Source: a virus
DNA: 64,000 nt
Strand: one strand, 5' to 3'
IMG/VR virus record: IMGVR_UViG_3300003322_000327
Location: 1 to 64,000 of that record
The notes under the pieces are model-generated. The model worked only from the letters and a program-made list of their open reading frames with translations, ran no database searches and had not been told where the DNA came from. The position numbers and the translations under genes are program-made. Below are positions 8,276-15,913 of the stretch, in pieces (position 1 is the first letter of the stretch; each line of letters begins with the position of its first letter).

Positions 8276-8434
8276 TCAGAGGCCGGTGCCTCCGTTGGTG
8301 GCGACGACCAGGAAGATGAGGGCCAGTGCGACGGCCAGCACATCCTTTGCTCGAAGTCGGAGCGAGGATTCGTACAGGTTGCGCCGGCGCTTCAAGCCCC
8401 ACTCATCATCCAGTAGCTCATCGTCATCGTACAT
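8276..8434 (-). CDS. Single-pass membrane peptide, 52 aa
   Basis: A short frame read directly from the sequence. The ATG overlaps the upstream stop as ATGA, the N-terminus is acidic (MYDDDELLDDEW), a basic stretch follows, then one hydrophobic helix (VLAVALALIFLVVA) and a short Gly-rich tail. Fills an otherwise empty 180-bp gap. Confidence 0.5.
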   Translation of the reverse strand: MYDDDELLDDEWGLKRRRNLYESSLRLRAKDVLAVALALIFLVVATNGGTGL

Positions 8435-9084
8435 CAGTCGCCCCGGAGCGAGAAGTCCTCATCCGTCCGACGCTGACCCATGCGATCGAAGTTGGGGTCC
8501 TGCTCGACGTAGTTCGGCCTGTCGCACGGCCAGGTCTTGAGATCCGGCATGCGGCCAACGTGCGAGAAGAGGTCGGGCCAACCCACGACATTGGCCATCG
8601 GGCTCTTCTTCTGGAAGCTGGTAGCTGACCCGAAGGTCCGACCACTCTTCGCGTGGGTGTCCTCGATGCGGGCCACGTTGTAGTTGTGCAGGAGGGCCAA
8701 CGTGTTGTAGACGATAATGTGGGTCGTGTGATCCTCGCCTACGATCCAGATCGATGGGTGGGCATTGTTGCGCCACTCGACGTAGGCATGGATGAGCGGC
8801 AGCCCCGACCAGGCGGTACGTGCCATGGAGAAGCTCGACCGGGCGTTGGCGCCGATGAAGTTGGCGCAGAGGAAGCTCGCGTTGTCATCGTCGTAGTCGT
8901 CGCCGAAGTACTGCTTGGGCTCCTTGTAGGACTTCGAGTCCGGATCGATGAAGCGCTGCAGCATCCAGCAGGCGACGAGCACCGACTGGATGAACCAGGA
9001 CGAGCTGATGTCGATGAGGAAGCGATTGGCGCCCATGTTCTCGCCGCTCTGCTGATAGAGCTTGAGGTCAGGTTCGATGTGCAT
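8434..9084 (-). CDS. Hypothetical protein, 216 aa
   Basis: Soluble alpha/beta protein with central strands (PLIHAYVEWR; SIWIVGEDHTTHIIVYNTLALL). The C-terminal third is polar and rich in Asp/Arg. No motif or family recognised. Starts behind AAGGAGCAGCAAC. Confidence 0.6.
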   Translation of the reverse strand: MHIEPDLKLYQQSGENMGANRFLIDISSSWFIQSVLVACWMLQRFIDPDSKSYKEPKQYFGDDYDDDNASFLCANFIGANARSSFSMARTAWSGLPLIHAYVEWRNNAHPSIWIVGEDHTTHIIVYNTLALLHNYNVARIEDTHAKSGRTFGSATSFQKKSPMANVVGWPDLFSHVGRMPDLKTWPCDRPNYVEQDPNFDRMGQRRTDEDFSLRGD

Positions 9085-9136
9085 GTTGCTGCTCCTTGAA
9101 GTGAATGGGAAGGTTGAGTGTAACTGGGTTGAGGTC

Positions 9137-9376
9137 TCAGCTGGTGATGACCTGCTCGCCGCTGTGCGTGGCCGCCGGGCGCCAGACCACTTCGTAGGCC
9201 GAACCCATGTCGATGGTGACTTCGACGAAGCCGGCCTGGTACATCTTCATCTTGTGCTCGTTGTTGATGCGGGCACGTTCGTTACTCGCCTGCGCGATCT
9301 TGGCGAAGCCGATGAGGACCAGGAAGAGGAGGACGCCGATGGCGATGATGCCGAGGATGTTGTAGGCAGCGATCAT
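9137..9376 (-). CDS. Small membrane-anchored protein, 79 aa
   Basis: N-terminal hydrophobic helix (ILGIIAIGVLLFLVLIGF), then a basic helix and a short beta-like C-terminus. Good ribosome site (AGGAGTTTCATC). Function unknown. Confidence 0.6.
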   Translation of the reverse strand: MIAAYNILGIIAIGVLLFLVLIGFAKIAQASNERARINNEHKMKMYQAGFVEVTIDMGSAYEVVWRPAATHSGEQVITS

Positions 9377-9431
9377 GATGAAACTCCTAGAGTGAATGCG
9401 TTGAGTGGATGTGACTGCGAGTTGTCAGGGA

Positions 9432-9788
9432 TCAGTAGCGAATGGGATTCGGGTCCAGGGCGCGGCACATGGCCTCGGCCGCTGCCCAGCCCTTGTCGGT
9501 GGGAGGGAAGCGTGCGAAGACCGGGAATGCGCCGTCACTCGGAGCACTGAAGTGCGGGTCGAGCTTGTACTTGTTCGCCCGGTACAGCGCCGTCGTCGAA
9601 CTCACGTTCTCGAAGACCAGGACCTTCATGCCTTCGAAGTTCGTGCAGTTCGGGTAGTGCACCTTGAGGATCAGGAAGCGACCGACGCGCTGCGACTGCT
9701 TGACCACGAAGTTCTCCGGCTCAGGGTTCGAGTTCGGCACCGCGTAGGGACTCGAACTGCAGCTTCTACGGAATGGAGAGCATCCCAT
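9432..9788 (-). CDS. Hypothetical protein, 118 aa
   Basis: Start selected behind AAGGAGTACTGAC. Contains HYPNCTNFEGMKVLVFEN, then DPHF and ARFPPTDKGWAAAEAM near the C-terminus, an arrangement I associate with conserved phage hypotheticals. No function assigned. Confidence 0.6.
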   Translation of the reverse strand: MGCSPFRRSCSSSPYAVPNSNPEPENFVVKQSQRVGRFLILKVHYPNCTNFEGMKVLVFENVSSTTALYRANKYKLDPHFSAPSDGAFPVFARFPPTDKGWAAAEAMCRALDPNPIRY

Positions 9789-9789
9789 G

Positions 9790-10680
9790 TCAGTACTCCT
9801 TCGCGTCGACGATGTCGTAGGGACTCCAGGCCTTGGGTTCGTCGGTCGGGCTCCAGCGCATCGCGCTCTCGCCGTTCGCAGTCCAGGCGAATTGCTTCGT
9901 GCTGTTGTAGAACATGTGGCCCTTGGCTTCGGAGTCGTAGTAGACTTGCATCGTCTGACCGTTGTAGAGACGATAGACCTTGCGATCTTCGAGCTCAAGC
10001 TTCGGCGCCAGCTCCTTGATGTCGTACTCGCTCATGAAGTCTTCATCGTCACGCAGGGCGAAGTGATCGATGCACCGACCGTCGTGGGAGTAGACCGCCT
10101 CGTTGCTGCCAACGAACTTTGCCAGACCGCTCGGCTCTTCTTTCAAGCCCATGAGGATGATGGTTCCGTTCTCGAGCACGTAGCGACGGCCGGCCTGGAC
10201 CAGGAGGCGACCCCGCTCTTCGGACCTGACCTTCAAGGTGCCCGGATGCACGTCGAGGCTGCCGACGCCCTTGCGTCCGTCGTCCCGGTAGTGGAACAAC
10301 CGATCGCGCAACGTCTTCGAGCGCGATTCCAGGTCATCGTGATGTACGTGCGCCATGCGCGCACGCACCCAGTCGATGAAGTCGTCGAAGTCACGCCCGT
10401 GCGTGAGCTTCGGGACCGGCAGCCCCGTCCCGTCAGGCGGCGATCCCGCCGGCCATTCCAGACCCGAGTTGAACTCGTGGCCGTGGCCTTCATCGGCATG
10501 CGCGTCGCACAGTGCCTTGACGTTGCGCTGCAGGTTCTCGATCTGCGACTGTTGATAGACGAGCACCATCGCCCACTCGCTGATGTACTTGCGCGGTTGG
10601 GTGCCACGGTAGTTCTGGATCTTCTGCACGAGGTGCAGGATCTTTTCGTTGCCCATACGGGCGATGTCGAGCAGGAACAT
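9790..10680 (-). CDS. Protein with two 'YxLxNG' repeat domains, 296 aa
   Basis: The N-terminal 140 residues are helical with many His/Asp (AHVHHDD). Two beta-type units start near residues 162 (GRRYVLENG) and 232 (KVYRLYNG), matching the repeated unit in the 384-residue protein at 5976-7130. The two genes likely share a fold and perhaps a binding partner. No enzyme motif seen. Confidence 0.6.
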   Translation of the reverse strand: MFLLDIARMGNEKILHLVQKIQNYRGTQPRKYISEWAMVLVYQQSQIENLQRNVKALCDAHADEGHGHEFNSGLEWPAGSPPDGTGLPVPKLTHGRDFDDFIDWVRARMAHVHHDDLESRSKTLRDRLFHYRDDGRKGVGSLDVHPGTLKVRSEERGRLLVQAGRRYVLENGTIILMGLKEEPSGLAKFVGSNEAVYSHDGRCIDHFALRDDEDFMSEYDIKELAPKLELEDRKVYRLYNGQTMQVYYDSEAKGHMFYNSTKQFAWTANGESAMRWSPTDEPKAWSPYDIVDAKEY

Positions 10681-10681
10681 G

Positions 10682-11113
10682 TCAGAAGCTCCAGGTGGGA
10701 AGATCGGCGCCGAGCGCGTAGGCAGCGGCGTACGCCAGGCAGAGGACGAGGAAGCCGATGGCGAGGGGACGCCACGGCACGTGGGCGAAGATCACGTCTT
10801 CGGGCTCGACCGCACCGTTCTGGTCCTCGGCTCCGGGCTTCCGCCAGTCCGCGTGCTTGTAGAAGAAGCCGCGCTTGGTCAGCAGCCGCACGAGAGTGAT
10901 GTCGAAGCTCACCGCCGCCAGGACGGCCCACATCATGTGGGCGCCGCTGACCGCGCAGTAGGCGAACATGACGATGTTCAGCATCGCCATCATGATGGCG
11001 GTGAAGATGACGAGGCCATGGTCGACGCCTGTCACCATGTTGTAGTCCTCGGTCTCGGGACGACCCGGAACTCGGAGAGGGGTCGTGGTCGGGAGGTATT
11101 GCTTGATGTTCAT
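10682..11113 (-). CDS. Integral membrane protein, 143 aa
   Basis: Three to four hydrophobic helices (about residues 33-57, 60-78, 118-138) with short polar loops; basic between helices two and three. No family recognised. Good ribosome site (AGGAGCTGATC). Confidence 0.6.
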   Translation of the reverse strand: MNIKQYLPTTTPLRVPGRPETEDYNMVTGVDHGLVIFTAIMMAMLNIVMFAYCAVSGAHMMWAVLAAVSFDITLVRLLTKRGFFYKHADWRKPGAEDQNGAVEPEDVIFAHVPWRPLAIGFLVLCLAYAAAYALGADLPTWSF

Positions 11114-11115
11114 GA

Positions 11116-11586
11116 TCAGCTCCTGTGGTTGAGTTGGGCACGCAGCTCGCGCTGGCGCTTCTGATAGTAAGCGATGCGGGCCGGATTCGGCCCCAGACTG
11201 TACTGCAGGCTCGTCAACGTCTCCGCGTTCTGGCAGATGGCGGCGATGACGTACAGCCTGGTCCGGCCAGCCATTGGCTTGCGCCGCTTCGGCCGGTTGA
11301 CGGCCTCGAAGTGAGCCCAGAAGTTGGTCAGGTCAGCGCGCGATCCGTAGTACCAGAGGCTGCCCTGTCCGCGCCCACGTTGATCTTGGGAGTTCCGATC
11401 GGTGACTTGGAAGTCGGAACCCTGAGGCCAGGTCCGGACCGCGCGCTTAAAATGCGCCAGTTGATTGATGGGGAAGCTGGTCAGGAACTCGTTGGGCAGC
11501 GTGAACATGGGGTCATCCCAGTCATCGTGCTCACCGCTGTCCATCACGAAGTCTTCGGGATCGTGATCGTCTCTCGGGTCGTACAT
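11116..11586 (-). CDS. Hypothetical protein, 156 aa
   Basis: Acidic first 30 residues (DPRDDHDPEDF), then a soluble core, with a basic helical C-terminus (YYQKRQRELRAQLNHRS). No family recognised. Confidence 0.55.
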   Translation of the reverse strand: MYDPRDDHDPEDFVMDSGEHDDWDDPMFTLPNEFLTSFPINQLAHFKRAVRTWPQGSDFQVTDRNSQDQRGRGQGSLWYYGSRADLTNFWAHFEAVNRPKRRKPMAGRTRLYVIAAICQNAETLTSLQYSLGPNPARIAYYQKRQRELRAQLNHRS

Positions 11587-11587
11587 G

Positions 11588-12223
11588 TCAGCTCCTTTCC
11601 TTCTGCAAGGCCATACGCGTCGCCGGCGTCACGGCCGGGCCGAACTCGTCGGCGAAGATGGAGGCCGCGACTTCCTCGGGATCGGGACCGGAGAGGATCG
11701 GCTCGCGGTCCTCTTCCATGGAGTCGATCATGGCCTCGTGCTCGAGATCGCCCGCCTCGTTCTCCGGGTCATCCCAGTAGTCGTCGGCGATGAAGGAGCC
11801 GGAGCGCTCCATCTCGGCCAGCTCGGCCGCGGCCTGGTCGTTGACGCGACGTCGGCAGTCGGCGCACGTCATGTAGACCGGCCCACCCATGCCCTCGTCC
11901 ATGTCGCGGAAGGGCTTGAGGTCCAGGCCCCAGCCCTTGTGCCACTCGCACTGGCCGTCGCGCTGGACCGCGCCCGCGAGGCGGAAGGCCTCGTCGCAGG
12001 CGACGCACAGGTGCGCGTACTCGCAGCCCATGCTGTCGGTCTCGCCTTGGACGCGGAAGGCGGCCACGGTATCCGGGTGCTCGTCGCACATGATGCCGGC
12101 GTGCGGGTCGATCGACCAGCGGGTGCCCGGCATCGTCGAGACCGGCCCGTCGGAGCACTCGATGCGCTCCGTCAGCTTCGAGCTACGCTCACGCAGGGCA
12201 CGGGTGATGAAGTTCGTTTCCAT
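11588..12223 (-). CDS. Putative zinc-binding protein, 211 aa
   Basis: Start at the ATG behind AAGGAGAGAACGAAC, giving METNFI. Several Cys/His groups (CDEH, C-x5-HLCVAC, CEWH, TCADC) over residues ~45-125 suggest one or two zinc sites; the last 70 residues are strongly acidic. It does not match a family I know. Confidence 0.6.
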   Translation of the reverse strand: METNFITRALRERSSKLTERIECSDGPVSTMPGTRWSIDPHAGIMCDEHPDTVAAFRVQGETDSMGCEYAHLCVACDEAFRLAGAVQRDGQCEWHKGWGLDLKPFRDMDEGMGGPVYMTCADCRRRVNDQAAAELAEMERSGSFIADDYWDDPENEAGDLEHEAMIDSMEEDREPILSGPDPEEVAASIFADEFGPAVTPATRMALQKERS

Positions 12224-12253
12224 GTTCGTTCTCTCCTTCAACATTCGGGTTGT

Positions 12254-12451
12254 TCAATACAGCTCTTCGTGAACGGGCGCCACATCGATGCGACGCTGCA
12301 CCGCTTCCACTTGTGCGGTCGGGCCATCAATGAACGGCCCGTCACGGTCTTGCCGACAGACGACAGTCGTCTGCTGCTCATGCTCGACGTTGTATTCCTT
12401 CACCGCAGCGTCGAGCGTCACCACGGGCATCGCGTACCATACGCGCTTCAC
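12254..12451 (-). CDS. Hypothetical protein, 65 aa
   Basis: Short soluble protein, start overlapping the upstream stop. No motif. Included because it fits the overlapping series. Confidence 0.5.
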   Translation of the reverse strand: MKRVWYAMPVVTLDAAVKEYNVEHEQQTTVVCRQDRDGPFIDGPTAQVEAVQRRIDVAPVHEELY

Positions 12452-12879
12452 GGCTTCTTCTCTTCGGTGCCATCGCCTTGAACGTCCCAGCGATGATACT
12501 CATCGACTTCGTCCTCGGCCTTCGAGGCTTCGTTCGGCGCCCACCGCATCGGGATCGGCTCTTCGTTCTTCGGAGTCGTGTCCACGTAGAGCTCGATGGG
12601 GCCGCCCTCGTCGATGAACAGGGGCTTGCCCGGCGGATACTTCTTGTCGAAGGCCGCCATTGCAGCGTCTCGTTTCCGCCGCTCGTCGCGGAGGTACGCA
12701 CGCAGGGCACGGAGTTCGCCGCGGGTGCGCTTCCGATGGGGCATCGTCTCGCGCAGCCAGATGTAGGTGGTGCGCAGCGCTTCCGCCGGGAACTCGAAGC
12801 CCAGCATCAGCAGGAAGACCGGCGTGATGATGAGGAAGCGGACCGGGATCACGACCGCGTTATAGAGGTAGACGAGCAT
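12448..12879 (-). CDS. N-terminally anchored membrane protein, 143 aa
   Basis: Residues 1-30 form a hydrophobic anchor (VVIPVRFLIITPVFLLML); the rest is a basic helix then an acidic/Pro tail. Topology suggests a cytoplasmic or periplasmic soluble tail. Function unknown. Confidence 0.55.
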   Translation of the reverse strand: MLVYLYNAVVIPVRFLIITPVFLLMLGFEFPAEALRTTYIWLRETMPHRKRTRGELRALRAYLRDERRKRDAAMAAFDKKYPPGKPLFIDEGGPIELYVDTTPKNEEPIPMRWAPNEASKAEDEVDEYHRWDVQGDGTEEKKP

Positions 12880-13060
12880 CTTTGTTCTCCAGGATCAGGA
12901 TGCCGATGTACTGATCACCGCGCAGACAGGCGGGACTGCAAGCACACCGGCTGAGTTGTTGATGTGTCTGCCGCCGCAGAGCCCAGAGTTGAAGCGACAT
13001 CAGAGTCGCACGCTCGGAGATCGGAGGCGGCGGGACATAGAAGACCAGCGGGCTGGCCAT
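12860..13060 (-). CDS. Small Cys-containing protein, 66 aa
   Basis: Start behind GTAGGAGGACACATC. Contains a C-x-C-x3-C cluster (SRCACSPAC) that may bind metal. N-terminus has a PPPP run. Unknown role. Confidence 0.5.
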   Translation of the reverse strand: MASPLVFYVPPPPISERATLMSLQLWALRRQTHQQLSRCACSPACLRGDQYIGILILENKDARLPL

Positions 13061-13071
13061 GATGTGTCCTC

Positions 13072-13278
13072 CTACATGAAGCCGAGCCACTCGCCGGCTT
13101 CGTTGCGCCGGTACGTGTCGTCGCAGTGGAGATAGGACGGGCCATCGCCCATCGCCTCGTCCGGGTGCCCGTAGGCGGCGAGGTTGAACTCGTTGGCTTC
13201 GATGCCTTCGACGATCTCTTCGTCGGTGGCACCGGCTTCGATGGCGCGACGGATGGCGCTGATGTTGATGCTCGTCAT
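13072..13278 (-). CDS. Small acidic protein, 68 aa
   Basis: Start behind GAGGTGAATGTA. N-terminal helix (AIRRAIEAGATDEEIVEGIE) and a short C-terminal part with one Cys. Function unknown. Confidence 0.5.
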   Translation of the reverse strand: MTSINISAIRRAIEAGATDEEIVEGIEANEFNLAAYGHPDEAMGDGPSYLHCDDTYRRNEAGEWLGFM

Positions 13279-13283
13279 TACAT

Positions 13284-13457
13284 TCACCTCAGATGCTGGA
13301 CGGAGTGGCTGTTGATCTTGCATTCGGTAGCGCGACGACGCCCGGGAGCTGTGAAGCCGGACATTGCACGCTGCAGCGTCAGGTCGCCACGACGATGACG
13401 AGAGAAGGCACGGTAGCGCCTAGTCACGACATGAGTACGGAACGGCTGGTGCTTCAT
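13284..13457 (-). CDS. Small basic protein, 57 aa
   Basis: Very Arg/His-rich (RTHVVTRRYRAFSRHRRGD). ATGA overlap with the upstream stop and AAGGGGCA ribosome site. Could bind nucleic acid; this is inference from charge only. Confidence 0.4.
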   Translation of the reverse strand: MKHQPFRTHVVTRRYRAFSRHRRGDLTLQRAMSGFTAPGRRRATECKINSHSVQHLR

Positions 13458-13759
13458 GAGCGTTGCCCCTTCATGTTCGACAGAGCTTCCGCCAGCACGC
13501 TGTCCGCGCTGGACTGGAGATCCGTCAGGTACTCGATGCACTCGTCGGCCAGAGCCACGAGGCGGCGGATGCGATCGAGCTCGTCATCGAGAATGCGGAG
13601 CTCGCGAGCGAAGAGAACGACGCTCTCACTCCGCAGCATCTCGTGGAGACGCCGGACAGAGTTCGCCTGGAACAGGTAGTTCCGACGTTGCCGCTTCAAG
13701 TCCTCGACGCTGATGTCGAGGTTGACCATGCGATGCTTCAGCGATTCGGTCAGAGCCAT
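13454..13759 (-). CDS. Coiled-coil protein, 101 aa
   Basis: Start behind AAGGAGGCAGAA. Long amphipathic helices with Leu/Ile heptads (LRILDDELDRIRRLVALADE). No enzyme motif. Confidence 0.6.
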   Translation of the reverse strand: MALTESLKHRMVNLDISVEDLKRQRRNYLFQANSVRRLHEMLRSESVVLFARELRILDDELDRIRRLVALADECIEYLTDLQSSADSVLAEALSNMKGQRS

Positions 13760-13769
13760 TTCTGCCTCC

Positions 13770-13919
13770 TTACTTGAACCAGACCTTGACGTAGGACGTG
13801 TAGTCCTGCCCGATGCGGCACGCTTCGGCAGCGACGAAGAAGCGGACGACGGCACCGACGACCGGCAGCTGCGTGGCAATGACACGGGCGCGGATCGAGT
13901 TGCGCTTGAGGACGACCAT
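13770..13919 (-). CDS. Small basic protein, 49 aa
   Basis: Start behind ACAGGAGTTCACAAC. Basic N-terminus followed by a hydrophobic stretch (LPVVGAVVRFFVAAEA) that could touch membrane. Function unknown. Confidence 0.5.
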   Translation of the reverse strand: MVVLKRNSIRARVIATQLPVVGAVVRFFVAAEACRIGQDYTSYVKVWFK

Positions 13920-13949
13920 GTTGTGAACTCCTGTTCGTAAATGAGTGAT

Positions 13950-13968
13950 GGGACGCAGAGCGCGTCCC
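13950..13968. terminator. Hairpin, possible terminator
   Basis: Stem GGGACGC/GCGTCCC, 5-base loop, in the gap between two minus-strand genes. No T-run. Confidence 0.4.
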
Positions 13969-13978
13969 GGTTGACGTT

Positions 13979-14581
13979 TCAGGCTTCTCCGAGTTCCACC
14001 TGACGGGCGCAGGCTTCGTCCTCGGTGTCGAACCATTCGACGGTGTTGTCGGGCCAGACCACGGCCCAGGGCTTTTTGCACTTGGCCGCTTCCTCATCAG
14101 GGAGCATGCTCCGATCGTGCACCTCCACCAGCCACTCGTCCACTTCGCGGACGAAGCGTTCGTAGACGAACAACTTCGCCTTGCCTCGCTTCGCGTAGTA
14201 GCCGCGCTTGCCTTGCTCGTCGAGCACAAGGTTGGACGTGAGCTCCACGACGTAGCGACCCTTGCTTGGCATCGGCACCGACACGAATTCGCCCTTCTCG
14301 AAGGCACCGACGAGCACGTTGAAACTCGGCCAGAGCTTCGTGATGACGAACGCCCAAGCCTTCTCGGCGGTGGCGAAGGTACGGCTCTTGTGCCCGATAC
14401 ACACAACCTTCACCTTGTCCTGCGCGGACGCGTAGAAGAAGATCGGCGTGTGAGCCTTGCGCTCGATGCGAAACAGCATCCCACCCTTGGTGGTGCGCTT
14501 GTCGTACTGGTAGAACGTGACGAGCTGCGCGCCGCCTTGAACCGTCTGGAGGCTGAGGGTGATTTGCTTCTTGATCGACAT
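13979..14581 (-). CDS. Hypothetical protein, 200 aa
   Basis: Basic beta-rich protein with patches QGGAQLVTFYQYDKR and KGRYVVELTSNLVL, ending in a domain with AVVWPDNTVEWFDTEDEA. Its 5' leader (CATTCACAGGAGCACATCATG) is nearly identical to that of the next upstream gene at 14634-15329, suggesting related regulation or duplication of the leader. No family recognised. Confidence 0.6.
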   Translation of the reverse strand: MSIKKQITLSLQTVQGGAQLVTFYQYDKRTTKGGMLFRIERKAHTPIFFYASAQDKVKVVCIGHKSRTFATAEKAWAFVITKLWPSFNVLVGAFEKGEFVSVPMPSKGRYVVELTSNLVLDEQGKRGYYAKRGKAKLFVYERFVREVDEWLVEVHDRSMLPDEEAAKCKKPWAVVWPDNTVEWFDTEDEACARQVELGEA

Positions 14582-14605
14582 GATGTGCTCCTGTGAATGC
14601 GTGAT

Positions 14606-14622
14606 GAGACGCTTTGCGTCTC
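14606..14622. terminator. Short hairpin GAGACGC-TTT-GCGTCTC
   Basis: Perfect 7-bp stem with a three-base loop just downstream (minus direction) of the gene ending at 14634. May be a weak terminator or a processing hairpin. Confidence 0.4.
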
Positions 14623-14633
14623 GGTTGATGATC

Positions 14634-15329
14634 TTAGAGAGCGACGACAGCCCACGTGCCGTCGTTGTTCATGTTGCTCAGCTCGCGACGATGCTGAGCG
14701 GCGCTGCCGCCGGGCGTCAGAGAGTCGGCCATCTCCTTGAGGTAGGAGGCGATGAAATTCTTCGACCAGCCGCGACCCGGACGCATGACAACGGCATGGT
14801 CGCCGAAGACGATGCGCTTGCCCTTGACGGTGTACGACGCCGGTGCGAAGTACTCGCGCAGGACGTTGCGCACGTTGTCACGCGTCGGCTTCGTCACGAC
14901 AGAGCTTTCGCGCTTGTAGTCGATGACGATCGCACGCGGCTGGATGTGAATCACGTGCTGGCGCACATTGATCCTCGCCGTCTCGTGATGCGGATCGAAC
15001 GAGACGAGGGCGCGCTTCACGTTGACGCCGAACTCGTTCAGCATGCTTAGCACGTGAACGACGGCCGACTCCACGTCGAAGCGACGAACCTTGATGCCCC
15101 AGAACTCCTTGAGAGCGCTGGTGTACGCTTCGACGGCTGACTCTTCGAGAACGAGCGGGCTCAGGTCGAACTCGCCGGCGTCGTCCCAGTACGCGGTGAA
15201 CCAGCCCGGGCTCTTGCGGCACGGCGTGACCTTGAAGGTGCGGCGGCCGCGCATGCTGACGCGCGTCGTCTGACCCTTGCGAGCAAACGTGATGCGACCG
15301 GCGGACGTGACGACAGATTGAACGGACAT
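14634..15329 (-). CDS. Hypothetical basic protein, 231 aa
   Basis: Starts at the ATG behind CAGGAGCACATC. N-terminal beta-type region with many Arg/Thr (ITFARKGQTTRVSMRGRRTF), several basic strands, helical C-terminus. It is the first gene after a strong terminator and a conserved leader (15385-15413), so it may be an early gene. No family recognised. Confidence 0.6.
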   Translation of the reverse strand: MSVQSVVTSAGRITFARKGQTTRVSMRGRRTFKVTPCRKSPGWFTAYWDDAGEFDLSPLVLEESAVEAYTSALKEFWGIKVRRFDVESAVVHVLSMLNEFGVNVKRALVSFDPHHETARINVRQHVIHIQPRAIVIDYKRESSVVTKPTRDNVRNVLREYFAPASYTVKGKRIVFGDHAVVMRPGRGWSKNFIASYLKEMADSLTPGGSAAQHRRELSNMNNDGTWAVVAL

Positions 15330-15384
15330 GATGTGCTCCTGTGAATGCGTGATACGGGATCGAGGAACTGCGCGGTGCGCGACC

Positions 15385-15413
15385 CCTCCCCACGCCCCCA
15401 TTTTACACCGGAA
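15385..15413 (-). promoter_or_regulatory. Conserved leader/promoter element, copy A
   Basis: Minus-strand TTTCCGGTGTAAAATGGG followed by G-rich CGTGGGGAGG. Matching elements lie at 32759-32789 and 43454-43483. Core TGTAAAAT resembles a -10 box; no convincing -35 is seen at 16-18 bases. Lies 57-85 bases upstream of the gene starting at 15329. Confidence 0.55.
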
Positions 15414-15438
15414 ATGCACAAAATGCACGCCCCTGAGG

Positions 15439-15472
15439 CCAAATTGTTACAAAAATGCCCAATTTTTGAGCA
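15439..15472. repeat. AT-rich 34-bp repeat, copy 1 (inverted relative to 43536-43569)
   Basis: The reverse complement of this stretch matches the stretch at 43536-43569 at 32 of 34 positions by hand alignment. It also contains a quasi-palindrome, AAAAAT-GCCC-AATTTTT. It sits between a terminator and a conserved leader. Confidence 0.6.
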
Positions 15473-15490
15473 AAAACGCACGTTTTCGAC

Positions 15491-15541
15491 CGGAAAAAGG
15501 GCCCGTCCGACGTCCCAACCGGGGGTCTTGACGGGCCCTCT
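15491..15541 (-). terminator. Rho-independent terminator
   Basis: Ten-bp perfect stem AGGGCCCGTC/GACGGGCCCT with a 22-base loop; the minus strand continues into TTTTTCC. Ends the minus-strand unit containing the gene at 15545-15904. Confidence 0.7.
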
Positions 15542-15544
15542 GTG

Positions 15545-15904
15545 TCACCCCTCTGTGGGGGTTGCGAGCGAGAAATGATGCAGCTGATTGTCACCGATCC
15601 AGTCCAGCAGCTCGTTCGCGTCAGCAGCCTCGAACGGCAGGACCGTTGCCACCGTGTCGTATGGCAGCGTGTTCAGGATTTCACGCCTGTACTCGTCGAG
15701 CAGCGCTCCGAGGTCAGCACCCGTTGGCATCATCAGCACCATGAAGTAGCCGCACCTGGGATGCTGACTCATGCCAGCGATGAAGAGCGCGAGCTCGTGT
15801 TCCGAGCCGTAGGTTTCACGCGCCCACTCAACGCTCCGCACCATGTGGTAGTCGACTGGAGCATCCTCCATCCGAATCACGACCAGATGATCGACCTTGC
15901 TCAC
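15545..15904 (-). CDS. Hypothetical protein, 119 aa
   Basis: Soluble alpha/beta protein (DHLVVIRMED; CGYFMVLMMPTGADLGALLDEY). No motif recognised. Followed by a strong terminator, so it is the last gene of its unit. Start behind GAAGGAAAGCAG. Confidence 0.55.
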   Translation of the reverse strand: MSKVDHLVVIRMEDAPVDYHMVRSVEWARETYGSEHELALFIAGMSQHPRCGYFMVLMMPTGADLGALLDEYRREILNTLPYDTVATVLPFEAADANELLDWIGDNQLHHFSLATPTEG

Positions 15905-15913
15905 TGCTTTCCT

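Noticed and set aside
15328-15578. Small plus-strand frames over the leader at 15.4 kb
   Set aside because: They cover terminator, AT-rich repeat and promoter elements and have no start signals.
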